Part shown: positions 24,420 through 32,102 of the stretch, piece by piece
How positions within the stretch are numbered: the first letter of the stretch is position 1
Layout of the letters: each line of letters opens with the position of its first letter
Assembly: GCA_002315595.1 (NCBI GenBank)
Contig: DCHG01000025.1
Span: 23,355-64,427, forward strand
DNA: 41,073 nucleotides
Direction of reading: 5' to 3'
Origin: Clostridiales bacterium UBA1758
GTDB taxonomy: Bacteria > Bacillota > Clostridia > Oscillospirales > UBA1758
Notes under the pieces: model-generated
What the model saw: only the letters and a program-made list of their open reading frames with translations
Database searches by the model: none
Told to the model about the DNA's origin: nothing
Translations under genes and position numbers: made by a program

Positions 24420-25636
24420 TGAAAATACCTGAACTTCTCGCCCCTGCGGGGGATATGGAAAAATTAAAAGCGGCGGTACTGTACGGCGCGAACGCCGTGT
24501 ACCTCGCCGGAGATGAATTCGGGATGCGTGCCGCATCGAAAAATTTCGGCAGCGACGGTATTCGAGAAGCGGTTGATTTTTGCCATACAAACGGCGTAAA
24601 GGCGTATATCACCGTCAACACGATGCCACGTGATTTCGAAATTCCGCGACTGGAAATTTTTTTGCAACGGCTTTCGGAAATTCACCCGGACGCATTGATC
24701 ATCGCCGATCTCGGTGCATTGGCATTGGCGAAAAAACACGCCCCGAACATCGACATCCACATCAGCACGCAGGCTTCCATCGTCAATTCGGAAGCGGCGA
24801 AAATGTGGTATTATTTGGGCGCAAAGCGCGTGATCCTCGCAAGGGAACTGTCGCTTTCGGAAATTGTCGAGATTCGCGAAAAAACGCCTGATGATCTTGA
24901 ACTTGAAACCTTTGTTCACGGTGCAATGTGCGTTTCGTATTCGGGCAGATGTCTGCTTTCTGCGGCGCTTCTCGGTCGTGACGCAAATCGCGGTCGATGT
25001 GCCCAACCATGCAGGTTTTCGTATGCTCTCGTCGAAGAAAAACGCCCCGGCAGATATTACGGCATTGAGCAGGACACCAACGGCACATATATTCTCAATT
25101 CCGAAGATCTTTGCATGGTCGATCATATTGATGAACTTTGCGAAGCGGAAATCAGCAGTTTAAAAATCGAAGGTCGCGCAAAAAGCGATTATTATGCGGC
25201 GTCTGTTACGGCGGCATATCGTGCCGCACTTGACGCCTTCCGTGAAGGAACTTACGGCGCATCCGATCCGTTTTGGAGCCGTGAGGTGCTTCGCACAAGC
25301 CACCGCCCGTTTTGCACCGGGTTTTATTACGGCGAAGCGGGACAAAACCAGACGACTTCCAATTACATCCGTGAATGGGAGGTCGTCGGTCGCGTTATCG
25401 AGTGCGCAGATGACGGAGAAGCGGTCGTCGAAATGAAAAATCGCTTCGGCACCGGGGAATGTTTGGAACTTCTTACACCCCGTGCACCGTATCAAACGTT
25501 TATTACAGGTGAACTACGCAACGAAGCGGACGAGTTGATTGCGGAAGCGATCCACCCATGTATGCTTGTGAAAATGAAACTGCCGTGCAAGGCGGTTGCG
25601 GGTTCGTACCTGAGAAAAGAAAACATGAAAGGATGA
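24419..25636 (+). CDS. U32-family tRNA hydroxylation protein (TrhP/YrrO-like)
   Basis: This is a 405-residue peptidase-U32 family protein. Members such as TrhP are needed for 5-hydroxyuridine at tRNA position 34; others (RlhA) act on 23S rRNA. The fold starts LLAPAGDMEKLKAAVLYGANAVYL. The four Cys of the family cluster are present (HGAMC...GRC...RGRCAQPCR), as is SLKIEGRAKSDYYAA, followed by a C-terminal beta-barrel (REWEVVGRVIEC...). In Bacillus, mltG (yrrL) is followed by yrrM and two U32 genes, yrrN and yrrO. Here one U32 gene follows mltG directly, so the target is inferred from context. No peptidase motif is claimed. Confidence 0.86.
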   Translation: MKIPELLAPAGDMEKLKAAVLYGANAVYLAGDEFGMRAASKNFGSDGIREAVDFCHTNGVKAYITVNTMPRDFEIPRLEIFLQRLSEIHPDALIIADLGALALAKKHAPNIDIHISTQASIVNSEAAKMWYYLGAKRVILARELSLSEIVEIREKTPDDLELETFVHGAMCVSYSGRCLLSAALLGRDANRGRCAQPCRFSYALVEEKRPGRYYGIEQDTNGTYILNSEDLCMVDHIDELCEAEISSLKIEGRAKSDYYAASVTAAYRAALDAFREGTYGASDPFWSREVLRTSHRPFCTGFYYGEAGQNQTTSNYIREWEVVGRVIECADDGEAVVEMKNRFGTGECLELLTPRAPYQTFITGELRNEADELIAEAIHPCMLVKMKLPCKAVAGSYLRKENMKG

Positions 25637-25642
25637 TTCGAA

Positions 25643-26686
25643 ATGTTGAGAATCGGAATGGTTGGCTTCGGTAACATTGCACAGGCTCATCTCGCAGCAT
25701 ATCACACCCTTGAAAAAGAGGGAAAGGACATCAAACTGGTCGCACTATGCGACATTGATCCGAGCAAATATCTTTCGAGAAGTCAGGCTGGAAGCCCCGG
25801 ATATATTCCCGACGGCGAAAGCGGAAGCATCGAAGGAATTCATTGTTACGACCACATGGATAAAATGGCAGATAATGAAGAACTCGATATGGTTGATATT
25901 TGTGTTCCGACCTACCGCCATGCAGAATGTGCCATTCATATGCTTGAACGCGGCTATCATGTTTTGTCCGAAAAGCCGATGGCGCGCACTTACGGCGACT
26001 GCTTGAAAATGATCGACGCCGCCAAGAAAAACAACCGCTATCTCATGATCGGTCAGTGCGTCCGATTCTATCCCGAATTCAGATATATGAAACAAGCCAT
26101 CGATGACGGCAGATTCGGCAAAGTGTTGAGCGCGAGATTTGAAAGAATTTTCGGCGGTGCCACAAAGGCAAAGGGTGGCAACAAGACGTGGTTTGCCGAC
26201 TATAATCTCTCCGGCGGAGGAATGCTTGATCTTCATATTCACGATATTGACCTGACACGTTATCTGTTTGGCAATCCGACTGCGGTCTGCTCGACCGGTA
26301 TCGGATTTAACACGAAATTCGACTGCGTCGACTCAAAACTGATGTATGCCGACGGAAAAGTCGTTTCCGCCGCCGCCGACTGGTCACTGTGTAAGGGAAT
26401 TTCGTTCACTGCCACTGCCCGCGTTGCGTGCGAGGAGGCGACGATGATCTATTCCGGCGGAAAACTCACCGTATATCAGCGCGATGGAAGTATCATCGAC
26501 GATATTGCACCGCGTGACGGCATCACATCGGAGATTGATTATCTGACCGATATCATCGCAAAGGGCGAGCCGAACCGGCTCAATCCGCCGGAAAGTGCCG
26601 CAGAAACCGTGCGCTTGGTCGAAATGCTTGCCAGAAGTGCCGAGGATGGCGGAGCCAGACTCGACTTCCCGGAAAAAATGTTTTAA
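25643..26686 (+). CDS. Gfo/Idh/MocA-family oxidoreductase
   Basis: This is a 347-residue NAD(P)-dependent sugar or polyol dehydrogenase-type protein. The Rossmann motif RIGMVGFGNIAQAH is at the N-terminus. The EKPMA motif carries the conserved Lys, and GGGMLDLHIHDIDL carries the catalytic His. The substrate is unknown. It starts 6 nt after the U32 gene, with AAAGGA upstream, and is followed after 15 nt by a sugar isomerase-like gene. That pairing is typical of inositol or rare-sugar catabolism. No transporter or regulator accompanies it. Confidence 0.88.
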   Translation: MLRIGMVGFGNIAQAHLAAYHTLEKEGKDIKLVALCDIDPSKYLSRSQAGSPGYIPDGESGSIEGIHCYDHMDKMADNEELDMVDICVPTYRHAECAIHMLERGYHVLSEKPMARTYGDCLKMIDAAKKNNRYLMIGQCVRFYPEFRYMKQAIDDGRFGKVLSARFERIFGGATKAKGGNKTWFADYNLSGGGMLDLHIHDIDLTRYLFGNPTAVCSTGIGFNTKFDCVDSKLMYADGKVVSAAADWSLCKGISFTATARVACEEATMIYSGGKLTVYQRDGSIIDDIAPRDGITSEIDYLTDIIAKGEPNRLNPPESAAETVRLVEMLARSAEDGGARLDFPEKMF

Positions 26687-26701
26687 TCGGAGGAAACAAA
26701 T

Positions 26702-27526
26702 ATGAAAATCGGTACTTATGTTGCACTTAGTCGCATTGATGAGTTGGAGGAACAGTTCAAACGCCTTGCGGAAATGGAACTCGAATGTTGCCAACTTTCC
26801 GGCAATGTAAATATTTATTCCAAAGAAAACGCGGAAAAGGCAAAAAAACTTTCGAAAAAATACGGCGTTGAGATCACTGCCGTTTGGGCGGGTTGGACCG
26901 GTCCTGCCGAGTGGAACTTTACCGCAGGTCCGCAGACGCTCGGCATTGTCCCGGTTGCATATCGTTTTCAGCGTTTGAAGGAACTGATGCAGGGCGCGGA
27001 TTTTGCCGCGGAACTCGGCGTCAGCGACATTATCACTCATGTCGGTTTCATCCCGGAAAATCCGAACGATCCCGATTTTGTCGGAACTTGCGATGCACTC
27101 CGCTATCTCGCCAATTATTTGAAGCAGAAAGATCAGTACTTCCTGTTCGAAACAGGTCAGGAAACGCCGACCACGATGCTCCGCGCCATTGAAACCATCG
27201 GAACGGACAACCTCGGCATCAACCTTGATACCGCGAATTTGATCCTTTATGGGAAATCCAGAACCACCGACGCAATCGACATTTTCGGGAAATACGTCCG
27301 CAACACCCATCTCAAAGACGGTTGCTTCCCGACAAACGGTCAACTTCTCGGCGAAGAAAAGCCACTTGGTCAGGGTATTGCCGATATTCCCGAGGTCGTT
27401 CGCAAACTTCACGCCATCGGCTATGACGGACCGCTTGTTATCGAACGTGAAATCTTCGGTGATCAGCAGACGAAGGACATCCTGATGGCGCGTGATATGC
27501 TTAGGGGTATTCTTGCCACACTGTAA
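26702..27526 (+). CDS. Sugar phosphate isomerase/epimerase-like TIM barrel
   Basis: This is a 274-residue xylose isomerase-like (AP endonuclease family 2) TIM barrel. The four metal-binding positions expected in this fold are visible: Glu in FLFETGQET, Asp in LGINLDTANL, His in VRNTHLKDG, and Glu in LVIEREIFG. GGAGG precedes the ATG. With the oxidoreductase directly upstream it probably processes a sugar or inositol derivative. The exact reaction cannot be assigned. Confidence 0.87.
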   Translation: MKIGTYVALSRIDELEEQFKRLAEMELECCQLSGNVNIYSKENAEKAKKLSKKYGVEITAVWAGWTGPAEWNFTAGPQTLGIVPVAYRFQRLKELMQGADFAAELGVSDIITHVGFIPENPNDPDFVGTCDALRYLANYLKQKDQYFLFETGQETPTTMLRAIETIGTDNLGINLDTANLILYGKSRTTDAIDIFGKYVRNTHLKDGCFPTNGQLLGEEKPLGQGIADIPEVVRKLHAIGYDGPLVIEREIFGDQQTKDILMARDMLRGILATL

Positions 27527-27529
27527 ACG

Positions 27530-28405
27530 ATGTATTTTCCGATAGAACTCGATATTTTTCACGCGATACAGTCGGTCGCAAGCCCGGTTGTGGACGCAGT
27601 GTCGTCGTTTTTCGGGGCATTCGGATCACCGGCATTGATGGTCATCATCATCGCCGTTATCTATTTCTGCTTTGATAAAGAAGCGGGACGGCTGATGGCA
27701 TACGCAGTGTTCAATTCGAATGGTGTGAACGGTTGCGTCAAGGATTATTTCAAACTTGAACGACCGATCGGACTTGACGGCGTGCGTTCCCGTGGTACGG
27801 AAGATTTGAAGGTTGTCAATTCTCCGACGGGATACGGATATTCCTATTCGTTTCCAAGTGGGCATACACAGACGAGTGCGAGTTGCCTTACGGCACTTGC
27901 GGCGAATTTGAAACGAAAATGGTTTACGGTCATCGCTACGGTATTTCCGGTATTCGTGGGACTTTCCCGTGTGTATGACGGCGTGCATTTTCCAAAAGAT
28001 GTGCTTGTCGGGTATCTTCTCGGACTGCTCGTCACGGGTGTCTCGGTCGGATTGTGGACGAAAGTCAAAAATAAGCACGCTCTTTATGCAGTTAGTTTCG
28101 CCGTTCTTTTTGTTGCAATGATGATTTACGGGCGAACAGACGACACGGTCAAGATCGTGGGTGCATATGCGGGATTTATCCTCGGTACGATCTTCGACGA
28201 TCGGCTTGTCGGGCTTGAAAATCCCGATCGGTGGTGGAAGGGTGTTGTTCGTCTTGCCGCGGTAGTGGGAGTTTTGCTTGGTATACGCGCATTGACGAAA
28301 CTTGTGTTCCCGACGACGTTGGTGTTTGTTTTCCTTCGCTATACGATTATGATTTTCTTTGCCGTCGGTCCGTACCCGATGTTGCTGAAAAAGTTCAAAT
28401 TATAA
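27530..28405 (+). CDS. PAP2-family membrane phosphatase
   Basis: This is a 291-residue integral-membrane type 2 phosphatidic acid phosphatase-like protein. The three catalytic motifs are complete: KDYFKLERP (KX6RP), PSGH, and SRVYDGVHFPKD (SRX5HX3D). Several hydrophobic helices surround them. Substrates in the family include undecaprenyl pyrophosphate and phosphatidic or phosphatidylglycerol phosphate; none can be chosen here. It begins 3 nt after the isomerase gene without an obvious ribosome-binding site, so it may rely on coupling. A terminator follows. Confidence 0.9.
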   Translation: MYFPIELDIFHAIQSVASPVVDAVSSFFGAFGSPALMVIIIAVIYFCFDKEAGRLMAYAVFNSNGVNGCVKDYFKLERPIGLDGVRSRGTEDLKVVNSPTGYGYSYSFPSGHTQTSASCLTALAANLKRKWFTVIATVFPVFVGLSRVYDGVHFPKDVLVGYLLGLLVTGVSVGLWTKVKNKHALYAVSFAVLFVAMMIYGRTDDTVKIVGAYAGFILGTIFDDRLVGLENPDRWWKGVVRLAAVVGVLLGIRALTKLVFPTTLVFVFLRYTIMIFFAVGPYPMLLKKFKL

Positions 28406-28410
28406 CAAAA

Positions 28411-28444
28411 AGAAGGGCTATCCGATCGGATAACCCTTCTTTTA
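28411..28444. terminator. Terminator between PAP2 and the MBL gene
   Basis: AGAAGGG-C-TATCCGA pairs with TCGGATA-A-CCCTTCT, with one mismatch, followed by TTTT on the plus strand. The A-rich upstream flank lets it serve the convergent minus-strand gene too. Confidence 0.85.
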
Positions 28445-28451
28445 TGTTTGG

Positions 28452-29193
28452 TCATATCACAAACTCGTCGCCGTCATGGGCGATGATATACGGATAGGGG
28501 AGTGAGGTGTAATGACTCATTAGATCCGCTTCACCCCGTTCGCCGTGCCACGGATTGTGGACGTGATAAAAAACAAGTTTGTTTCGATCTTGCGAGGATC
28601 GGTGCGGCTTCATCGGGATTGTAATGCGTCGCTTCGCAGAAGGCGAGATCGAAATGCCGTTCAAGCGCGATTTTCGGGTAGTCAACAAAGTCAAACCGCA
28701 GGTCACCGGTGAACAGAACGGTCTTTCCTTCGGCACGAATGACAAAGGAAAAACTGCGCTGATTGCAGTATTCCGCGTGACGCGTCGGAATGGCGTCGAC
28801 GGAAATCACGCCGTCATCGAAAATATGTCCCGCATCGGTCACACAGTAGTCGATGTTGTCGGCATCAGCGGGGGCGGTGGCGTTCAGCCAACCCTGAAAC
28901 GGAGCGATCAGATCCTCTTGCGGAAAATAAATCTTTGTTACAAGACCGGGATTTGGGTATTTTTTGAGCATCTTCACCGTGCCGGGTAGTCCGCCGACAT
29001 GATCGAGGTGCATATGCGTCAAAAAGATGGCGTGAAGTTTGCCGAAATCCTTGCCCATACGAACAAGTTGTGCCTCGACCGGGGCACCGGCGTCAATGAG
29101 GTACATACGATCACCGGCTTCGATCAAAGTCGAGGTGTTGTAGCGGCAATAGGTAGCGTCGCCGTGACTGGTTCCGATTGTCGTAATGCGCAT
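28452..29193 (-). pseudogene. MBL-fold hydrolase with +1 frameshift
   Basis: The first frame (29193 to stop at 28531) encodes the core of a metallo-beta-lactamase-fold hydrolase of the RNase Z/lipase-like type (LTHMHLDHVGGLPG, FTGDLRFDF, EATHYNPDEA). It then ends in unrelated residues. The overlapping +1 frame supplies the expected end (FYHVHNPWHGERGEADLMSHY... to 28452). The break lies between about 28568 and 28600. Removing one base, for instance from the A-run at 28568-28573, restores an uninterrupted protein of about 246 residues. It is either a recent mutation or a sequence error. It starts 3 nt after the obg stop, without a promoter of its own. Function is not assigned. Confidence 0.8.
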
Positions 29194-29196
29194 TTT

Positions 29197-30465
29197 TTAC
29201 CTCACATAATCGAATTCAAGATCGTAAATACTGATCGTATCGCCGTCGTTGATGCCCATTTCTTCGAGACGATCGAAGATTCCGCAACGGCGAAGATTGC
29301 GTTCAAAATACATTCTGGATTCGTAATCCGTGAAATTTGTCGATGCAACAAGGAGTTCCAACCATTTGCCTTCGAGGCAGTAAACGCCGTCGTGAACCTC
29401 GATTGTGACTTCGTCGGGACTGCCGAATTCGGGCGCGGGCTTGACATAGTCGCTTTCGTACACGGCGACCGGGGGAAGTTTGGACAGTTCTTCGGCAATG
29501 CGTTTCATTAATTCATCCACGCCTTGACGGGTGGCGGCGGAGATCTCAAAAAACGGAAGCCCGAGTTTCTCAACATGGGCGCGAAGTTTTGCAAGTGGCT
29601 CGCCGTCTTCGGCAATATCGCATTTGTTTGCCGCAACGATCTGCGGACGGGAGGCGAGGGCGGGATCGTATTTTTTCAACTCAGCGTTGATGGTTTCAAA
29701 ATCTTCCACCGGATCGCGGCCTTCGGATCCGGCACCGTCGACCATGTGAACGACAAGGCGACAACGGTCGATATGACGCAAGAAATAGTGACCGAGCCCC
29801 GCACCTTCGGATGCGCCCTCGATGATACCCGGAATATCGGCAAGCACGAATGACACGCCTTCGGAAATGCGAACGACGCCGAGATTTGGCGCAAGTGTGG
29901 TGAAGTGATAGTTTGCGATCTTCGGACGGGCAGAACTGACCACGCTGAGCAAGGTGGATTTACCGACGTTCGGGAAACCCGCAAGACCGACATCCGCCAA
30001 AAGTTTCAATTCAAGCGTCAAATTCAATTCTTCACCGGGAAGACCGGGTTTTGCAAAGCGGGGTGTTTGACGGGTAGGAGTGGCAAAATGGGAATTACCC
30101 CAGCCGCCTCGACCACCCTTTGCGGCGATGAACGGTTCGTCGGAGGACATATCTTTGATGATCGCGCCATCGGCAGATTTCAGCAGGGTACCGCGTGGTA
30201 CTTTAATGACAAGATCTTGCCCCGATTTACCGAAACAACGCTTCCCGCTACCTGCCATACCGTCTTCGGCGACATATTTTCGTTTGAATTTGAATTCGAT
30301 CAGGCTCGAAGCGTGATCGTCGACAACGAAAACGATGTTTCCGCCACGACCGCCGTCACCACCGTCAGGGCCACCTGCGGCAACATATTTTTCGCGGTGA
30401 AAGGTGACGGCACCGTCACCGCCGCGTCCGGCGCGTATATAAATTTTAGCATAATCAGTAAACAT
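29197..30465 (-). CDS. obg: GTPase Obg (CgtA)
   Basis: This is a 422-residue ribosome-assembly GTPase. It has the glycine-rich Obg domain (RAGRGGDGAVTFHREKYVAAGGPDGGDGGRGG), the G domain with GFPNVGKSTLLS (G1), LADIPGIIEGASEGAGLGHYFLRH (G3/switch) and ANKCD (G4), and a complete C-terminal OCT domain ending IYDLEFDYVR. The frame extends ten codons further, but AGAGGTG lies 8 nt before the ATG at 30465, giving the usual MFTDYAKIYIRAG. It follows rplU-rpmA, a conserved ribosomal neighbourhood. Confidence 0.97.
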   Translation of the reverse strand: MFTDYAKIYIRAGRGGDGAVTFHREKYVAAGGPDGGDGGRGGNIVFVVDDHASSLIEFKFKRKYVAEDGMAGSGKRCFGKSGQDLVIKVPRGTLLKSADGAIIKDMSSDEPFIAAKGGRGGWGNSHFATPTRQTPRFAKPGLPGEELNLTLELKLLADVGLAGFPNVGKSTLLSVVSSARPKIANYHFTTLAPNLGVVRISEGVSFVLADIPGIIEGASEGAGLGHYFLRHIDRCRLVVHMVDGAGSEGRDPVEDFETINAELKKYDPALASRPQIVAANKCDIAEDGEPLAKLRAHVEKLGLPFFEISAATRQGVDELMKRIAEELSKLPPVAVYESDYVKPAPEFGSPDEVTIEVHDGVYCLEGKWLELLVASTNFTDYESRMYFERNLRRCGIFDRLEEMGINDGDTISIYDLEFDYVR

Positions 30466-30493
30466 GGAAGCACCTCTTTTTCGGGTTTTTGTC

Positions 30494-30544
30494 ATAATAA
30501 TGCCTGCCGAATAACATTTTGGGTTATTCCGTACGCATTATTAT
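30494..30544 (-). promoter_or_regulatory. Two-tier palindrome in the obg leader
   Basis: Outer arms ATAATAATGC and GCATTATTAT (perfect 10 bp) enclose inner arms GAATAAC and GTTATTC (perfect 7 bp), separated by 5-nt unpaired blocks on each side and a 7-nt central loop. The outer arm overlaps the obg -10 box. It could be an operator or, if transcribed, a leader RNA hairpin. Confidence 0.6.
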
Positions 30545-30548
30545 AACA
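30540..30548 (-). promoter_or_regulatory. Extended -10 promoter of obg
   Basis: On the minus strand, TG-T-TATAAT (TATAAT at 30545-30540), about 75 nt before the obg start and directly after the rpmA terminator. The -35 region is weak. Confidence 0.55.
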
Positions 30549-30560
30549 TTTTTTGTCTAC

Positions 30561-30593
30561 AAGAAAAGCTCCCCCGGAAACGAGGGAGCTTTT
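30561..30593 (-). terminator. Intrinsic terminator after rpmA
   Basis: A 10-bp stem (AAAAGCTCCC / GGGAGCTTTT) starts 15 nt after the rpmA stop and ends TTTTCTT on the minus strand. Confidence 0.85.
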
Positions 30594-30607
30594 GGTCGTA
30601 ATTTGCC

Positions 30608-30868
30608 TTACTGAGCGATCTCGTTAACGGAGACCTGCTTGCGATCCTTGCCGAGCTTTTCAAAGGAGACAATGCCGTCCTTCAAAGCAAAGAGAGTGTC
30701 ATCACTACCCTTGCCGACATTGGTGCCGGGATGGATCTTGGTGCCTCTCTGACGCACAAGGATGTTGCCGGCGAGAACAAACTGACCGTCCGCCCTCTTA
30801 GCGCCAAGGCGTTTAGATTCGGAATCGCGGCCGTTTTTCGTTGAGCCGACGCCCTTTTTATGTGCCAT
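30608..30868 (-). CDS. rpmA: 50S ribosomal protein L27
   Basis: This is an 86-residue bL27. The basic N-terminus MAHKKGVGSTKNGRDSESKRLG reaches the peptidyl-transferase centre in known ribosomes. The family core FVLAGNILVRQRGTKIHPGTNVG is intact. Unlike the L27 of most Firmicutes it has no extra N-terminal segment (about nine residues ending in a Phe-Ala-type cut site) before AHKKG. No Prp protease gene lies between rplU and rpmA: the gap is 34 nt and holds only the ribosome-binding site. Confidence 0.97.
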   Translation of the reverse strand: MAHKKGVGSTKNGRDSESKRLGAKRADGQFVLAGNILVRQRGTKIHPGTNVGKGSDDTLFALKDGIVSFEKLGKDRKQVSVNEIAQ

Positions 30869-30902
30869 GATTATTTCCCTCCTGATTCAGACTGTTGAAT
30901 AA

Positions 30903-31214
30903 TTAGAATGCGATGGATTCGATCTGTACCTTCGTATAAGGCTGTCTATGGCCTTTACGACGACGATAGTTCTTTTTGGCGTTGTACTTGAAGACGTGAA
31001 TCTTCGGAGCCTTGCCGTTTTTGACGACCTTGGCAGTGATCTTAGCACCCTCGACGATCGGGGTACCGGTCTTGCTTTCGGCGCCGTCGGCGATCATGAG
31101 AACCTTGTCGAATTCAACAGTGCTTTCGGCTTCGACATCAAGCTTCTCGATGAAGATGATGTCACCTTCGGAAACAGCGTACTGCTTACCACCTGTGGTA
31201 AAAATCGCGAACAT
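30903..31214 (-). CDS. rplU: 50S ribosomal protein L21
   Basis: This is a 103-residue bL21. The start MFAIFTTGGKQYAVSEGDIIFIEKL and the basic end KKNYRRRKGHRQPYTKVQI are family hallmarks. Three upstream codons are open, but GAGGTG is 7 nt before the ATG at 31214. It is the first gene of an rplU-rpmA unit that has its own promoter and a long leader. Confidence 0.97.
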   Translation of the reverse strand: MFAIFTTGGKQYAVSEGDIIFIEKLDVEAESTVEFDKVLMIADGAESKTGTPIVEGAKITAKVVKNGKAPKIHVFKYNAKKNYRRRKGHRQPYTKVQIESIAF

Positions 31215-31293
31215 TTGTCGCACCTCTCTTTCAGATTAGAGTCTCGCTTTCGGGGCGGAACCGAAGTTCACTTGATGGCCCTTTCAATGCGGC
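31215..31293 (-). ncRNA. Candidate L21 leader RNA
   Basis: About 79 nt of untranslated leader lie between the predicted transcription start and the rplU ATG. It contains a possible stem CUUCGG/CCGAAAG and, at the 3' end, CUCU pairing with AGAG next to the GAGGUG ribosome-binding site. Firmicutes commonly carry an L21 autoregulatory leader here with a similar 3' end. No covariance search could be run, so this stays a candidate. Confidence 0.45.
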
Positions 31294-31299
31294 TTTGTA

Positions 31300-31328
31300 A
31301 GTTTATCATCTTTCGGTGGAAAAGTCAA
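31300..31328 (-). promoter_or_regulatory. Sigma-A promoter of rplU-rpmA
   Basis: On the minus strand, TTGACT (31328-31323), 17 bp, TAAACT (31305-31300) with TGA before the -10 (extended). The TGA of the -35 box is also the trmD stop codon. Confidence 0.82.
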
Positions 31329-32083
31329 GCATTTTCATCGGTTTTTGTGGTGTTTTGCATTATTTTTTTCAAAAAAGCCCGATCCTTATCATTTAGCGCG
31401 GCTTTTTCGATCATATCGGGACGGCGCGTTGCCGTGATTTCAAGACTTTGCTCATGCTTCCACTGCTCGATTGCGCCGTGATTTCCACTCATCAGGATAT
31501 CCGGAACCTTTTTGCCATGCCATTCCGCAGGGCGGGTGTACTGCGGATGTTCCAAAAGCCCGGAATAGTGGCTTTCGTTTTCGTAACATTCGGGGCTGGA
31601 AAGCACGCCGGGGATCAGTCGACAGACACTGTCAGCGATGGCAAGTGCCGCGATCTCACCGCCGGTCATAACAAAGTCGCCGATGGACATTTCTTCGTCG
31701 ACACATTCTTCGACGAAGCGTTCATCCACACCTTCATAGTGCCCGCAGACGAGAATGAGGTGATTTTGTTCTTCGGCAAGACGGCAGGCGACGCTTTGCA
31801 CAAGTTTCGTACCACGGGGGCTTGTCATGATCGTGTAACCGCTTCCGTCACATTCTTCCTTGATATGTGCCCAACAACGGTATAGTGGATCGGCGGCTAA
31901 AATCATACCCATACCACCCCCGTAGGGGTAGTCATCGACCTGCTTTTGTTTGTTGAGCGTATAGTCACGGAGTTGGTGACAGTAGATTTTCAAAATGCCG
32001 CGTTCCGTCGCACGACCGATGATACTTTCGCTCAATACATCCCCCAAAGTATCGGAAAAGAGCGAAATAATGTCAATTCTCAT
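31325..32083 (-). CDS. trmD: tRNA (guanine-37-N1)-methyltransferase TrmD
   Basis: This is a 252-residue SPOUT methyltransferase that makes m1G37 and prevents +1 frameshifting. Motifs: MRIDIISLFSD, DDYPYGGGMGMIL, LILVCGHYEGVDERF (SAM knot), IGDFVMTGGEIAALAIADSV and the C-terminal EHPQYTRPAEW. AGAGGT precedes the ATG. It follows rimM by 19 nt, the usual pairing. The usual next gene, rplS (L19), is absent here. Confidence 0.97.
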   Translation of the reverse strand: MRIDIISLFSDTLGDVLSESIIGRATERGILKIYCHQLRDYTLNKQKQVDDYPYGGGMGMILAADPLYRCWAHIKEECDGSGYTIMTSPRGTKLVQSVACRLAEEQNHLILVCGHYEGVDERFVEECVDEEMSIGDFVMTGGEIAALAIADSVCRLIPGVLSSPECYENESHYSGLLEHPQYTRPAEWHGKKVPDILMSGNHGAIEQWKHEQSLEITATRRPDMIEKAALNDKDRAFLKKIMQNTTKTDENA

Positions 32084-32102
32084 GAGTAAACCTCTTAATC
32101 GT

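Noticed and set aside
26384..27562. A 392-codon minus-strand open frame over the Gfo/Idh and isomerase genes
   Set aside because: It spans two well-supported genes on the other strand and resembles no family.
28568..28576. A U-UUU-UUA heptamer in the first frame of the MBL gene, resembling a programmed -1 frameshift site
   Set aside because: A -1 shift leads into a third frame, not into the frame that encodes the conserved C-terminus. A +1 change or a one-base deletion is needed, so the heptamer does not explain the break.
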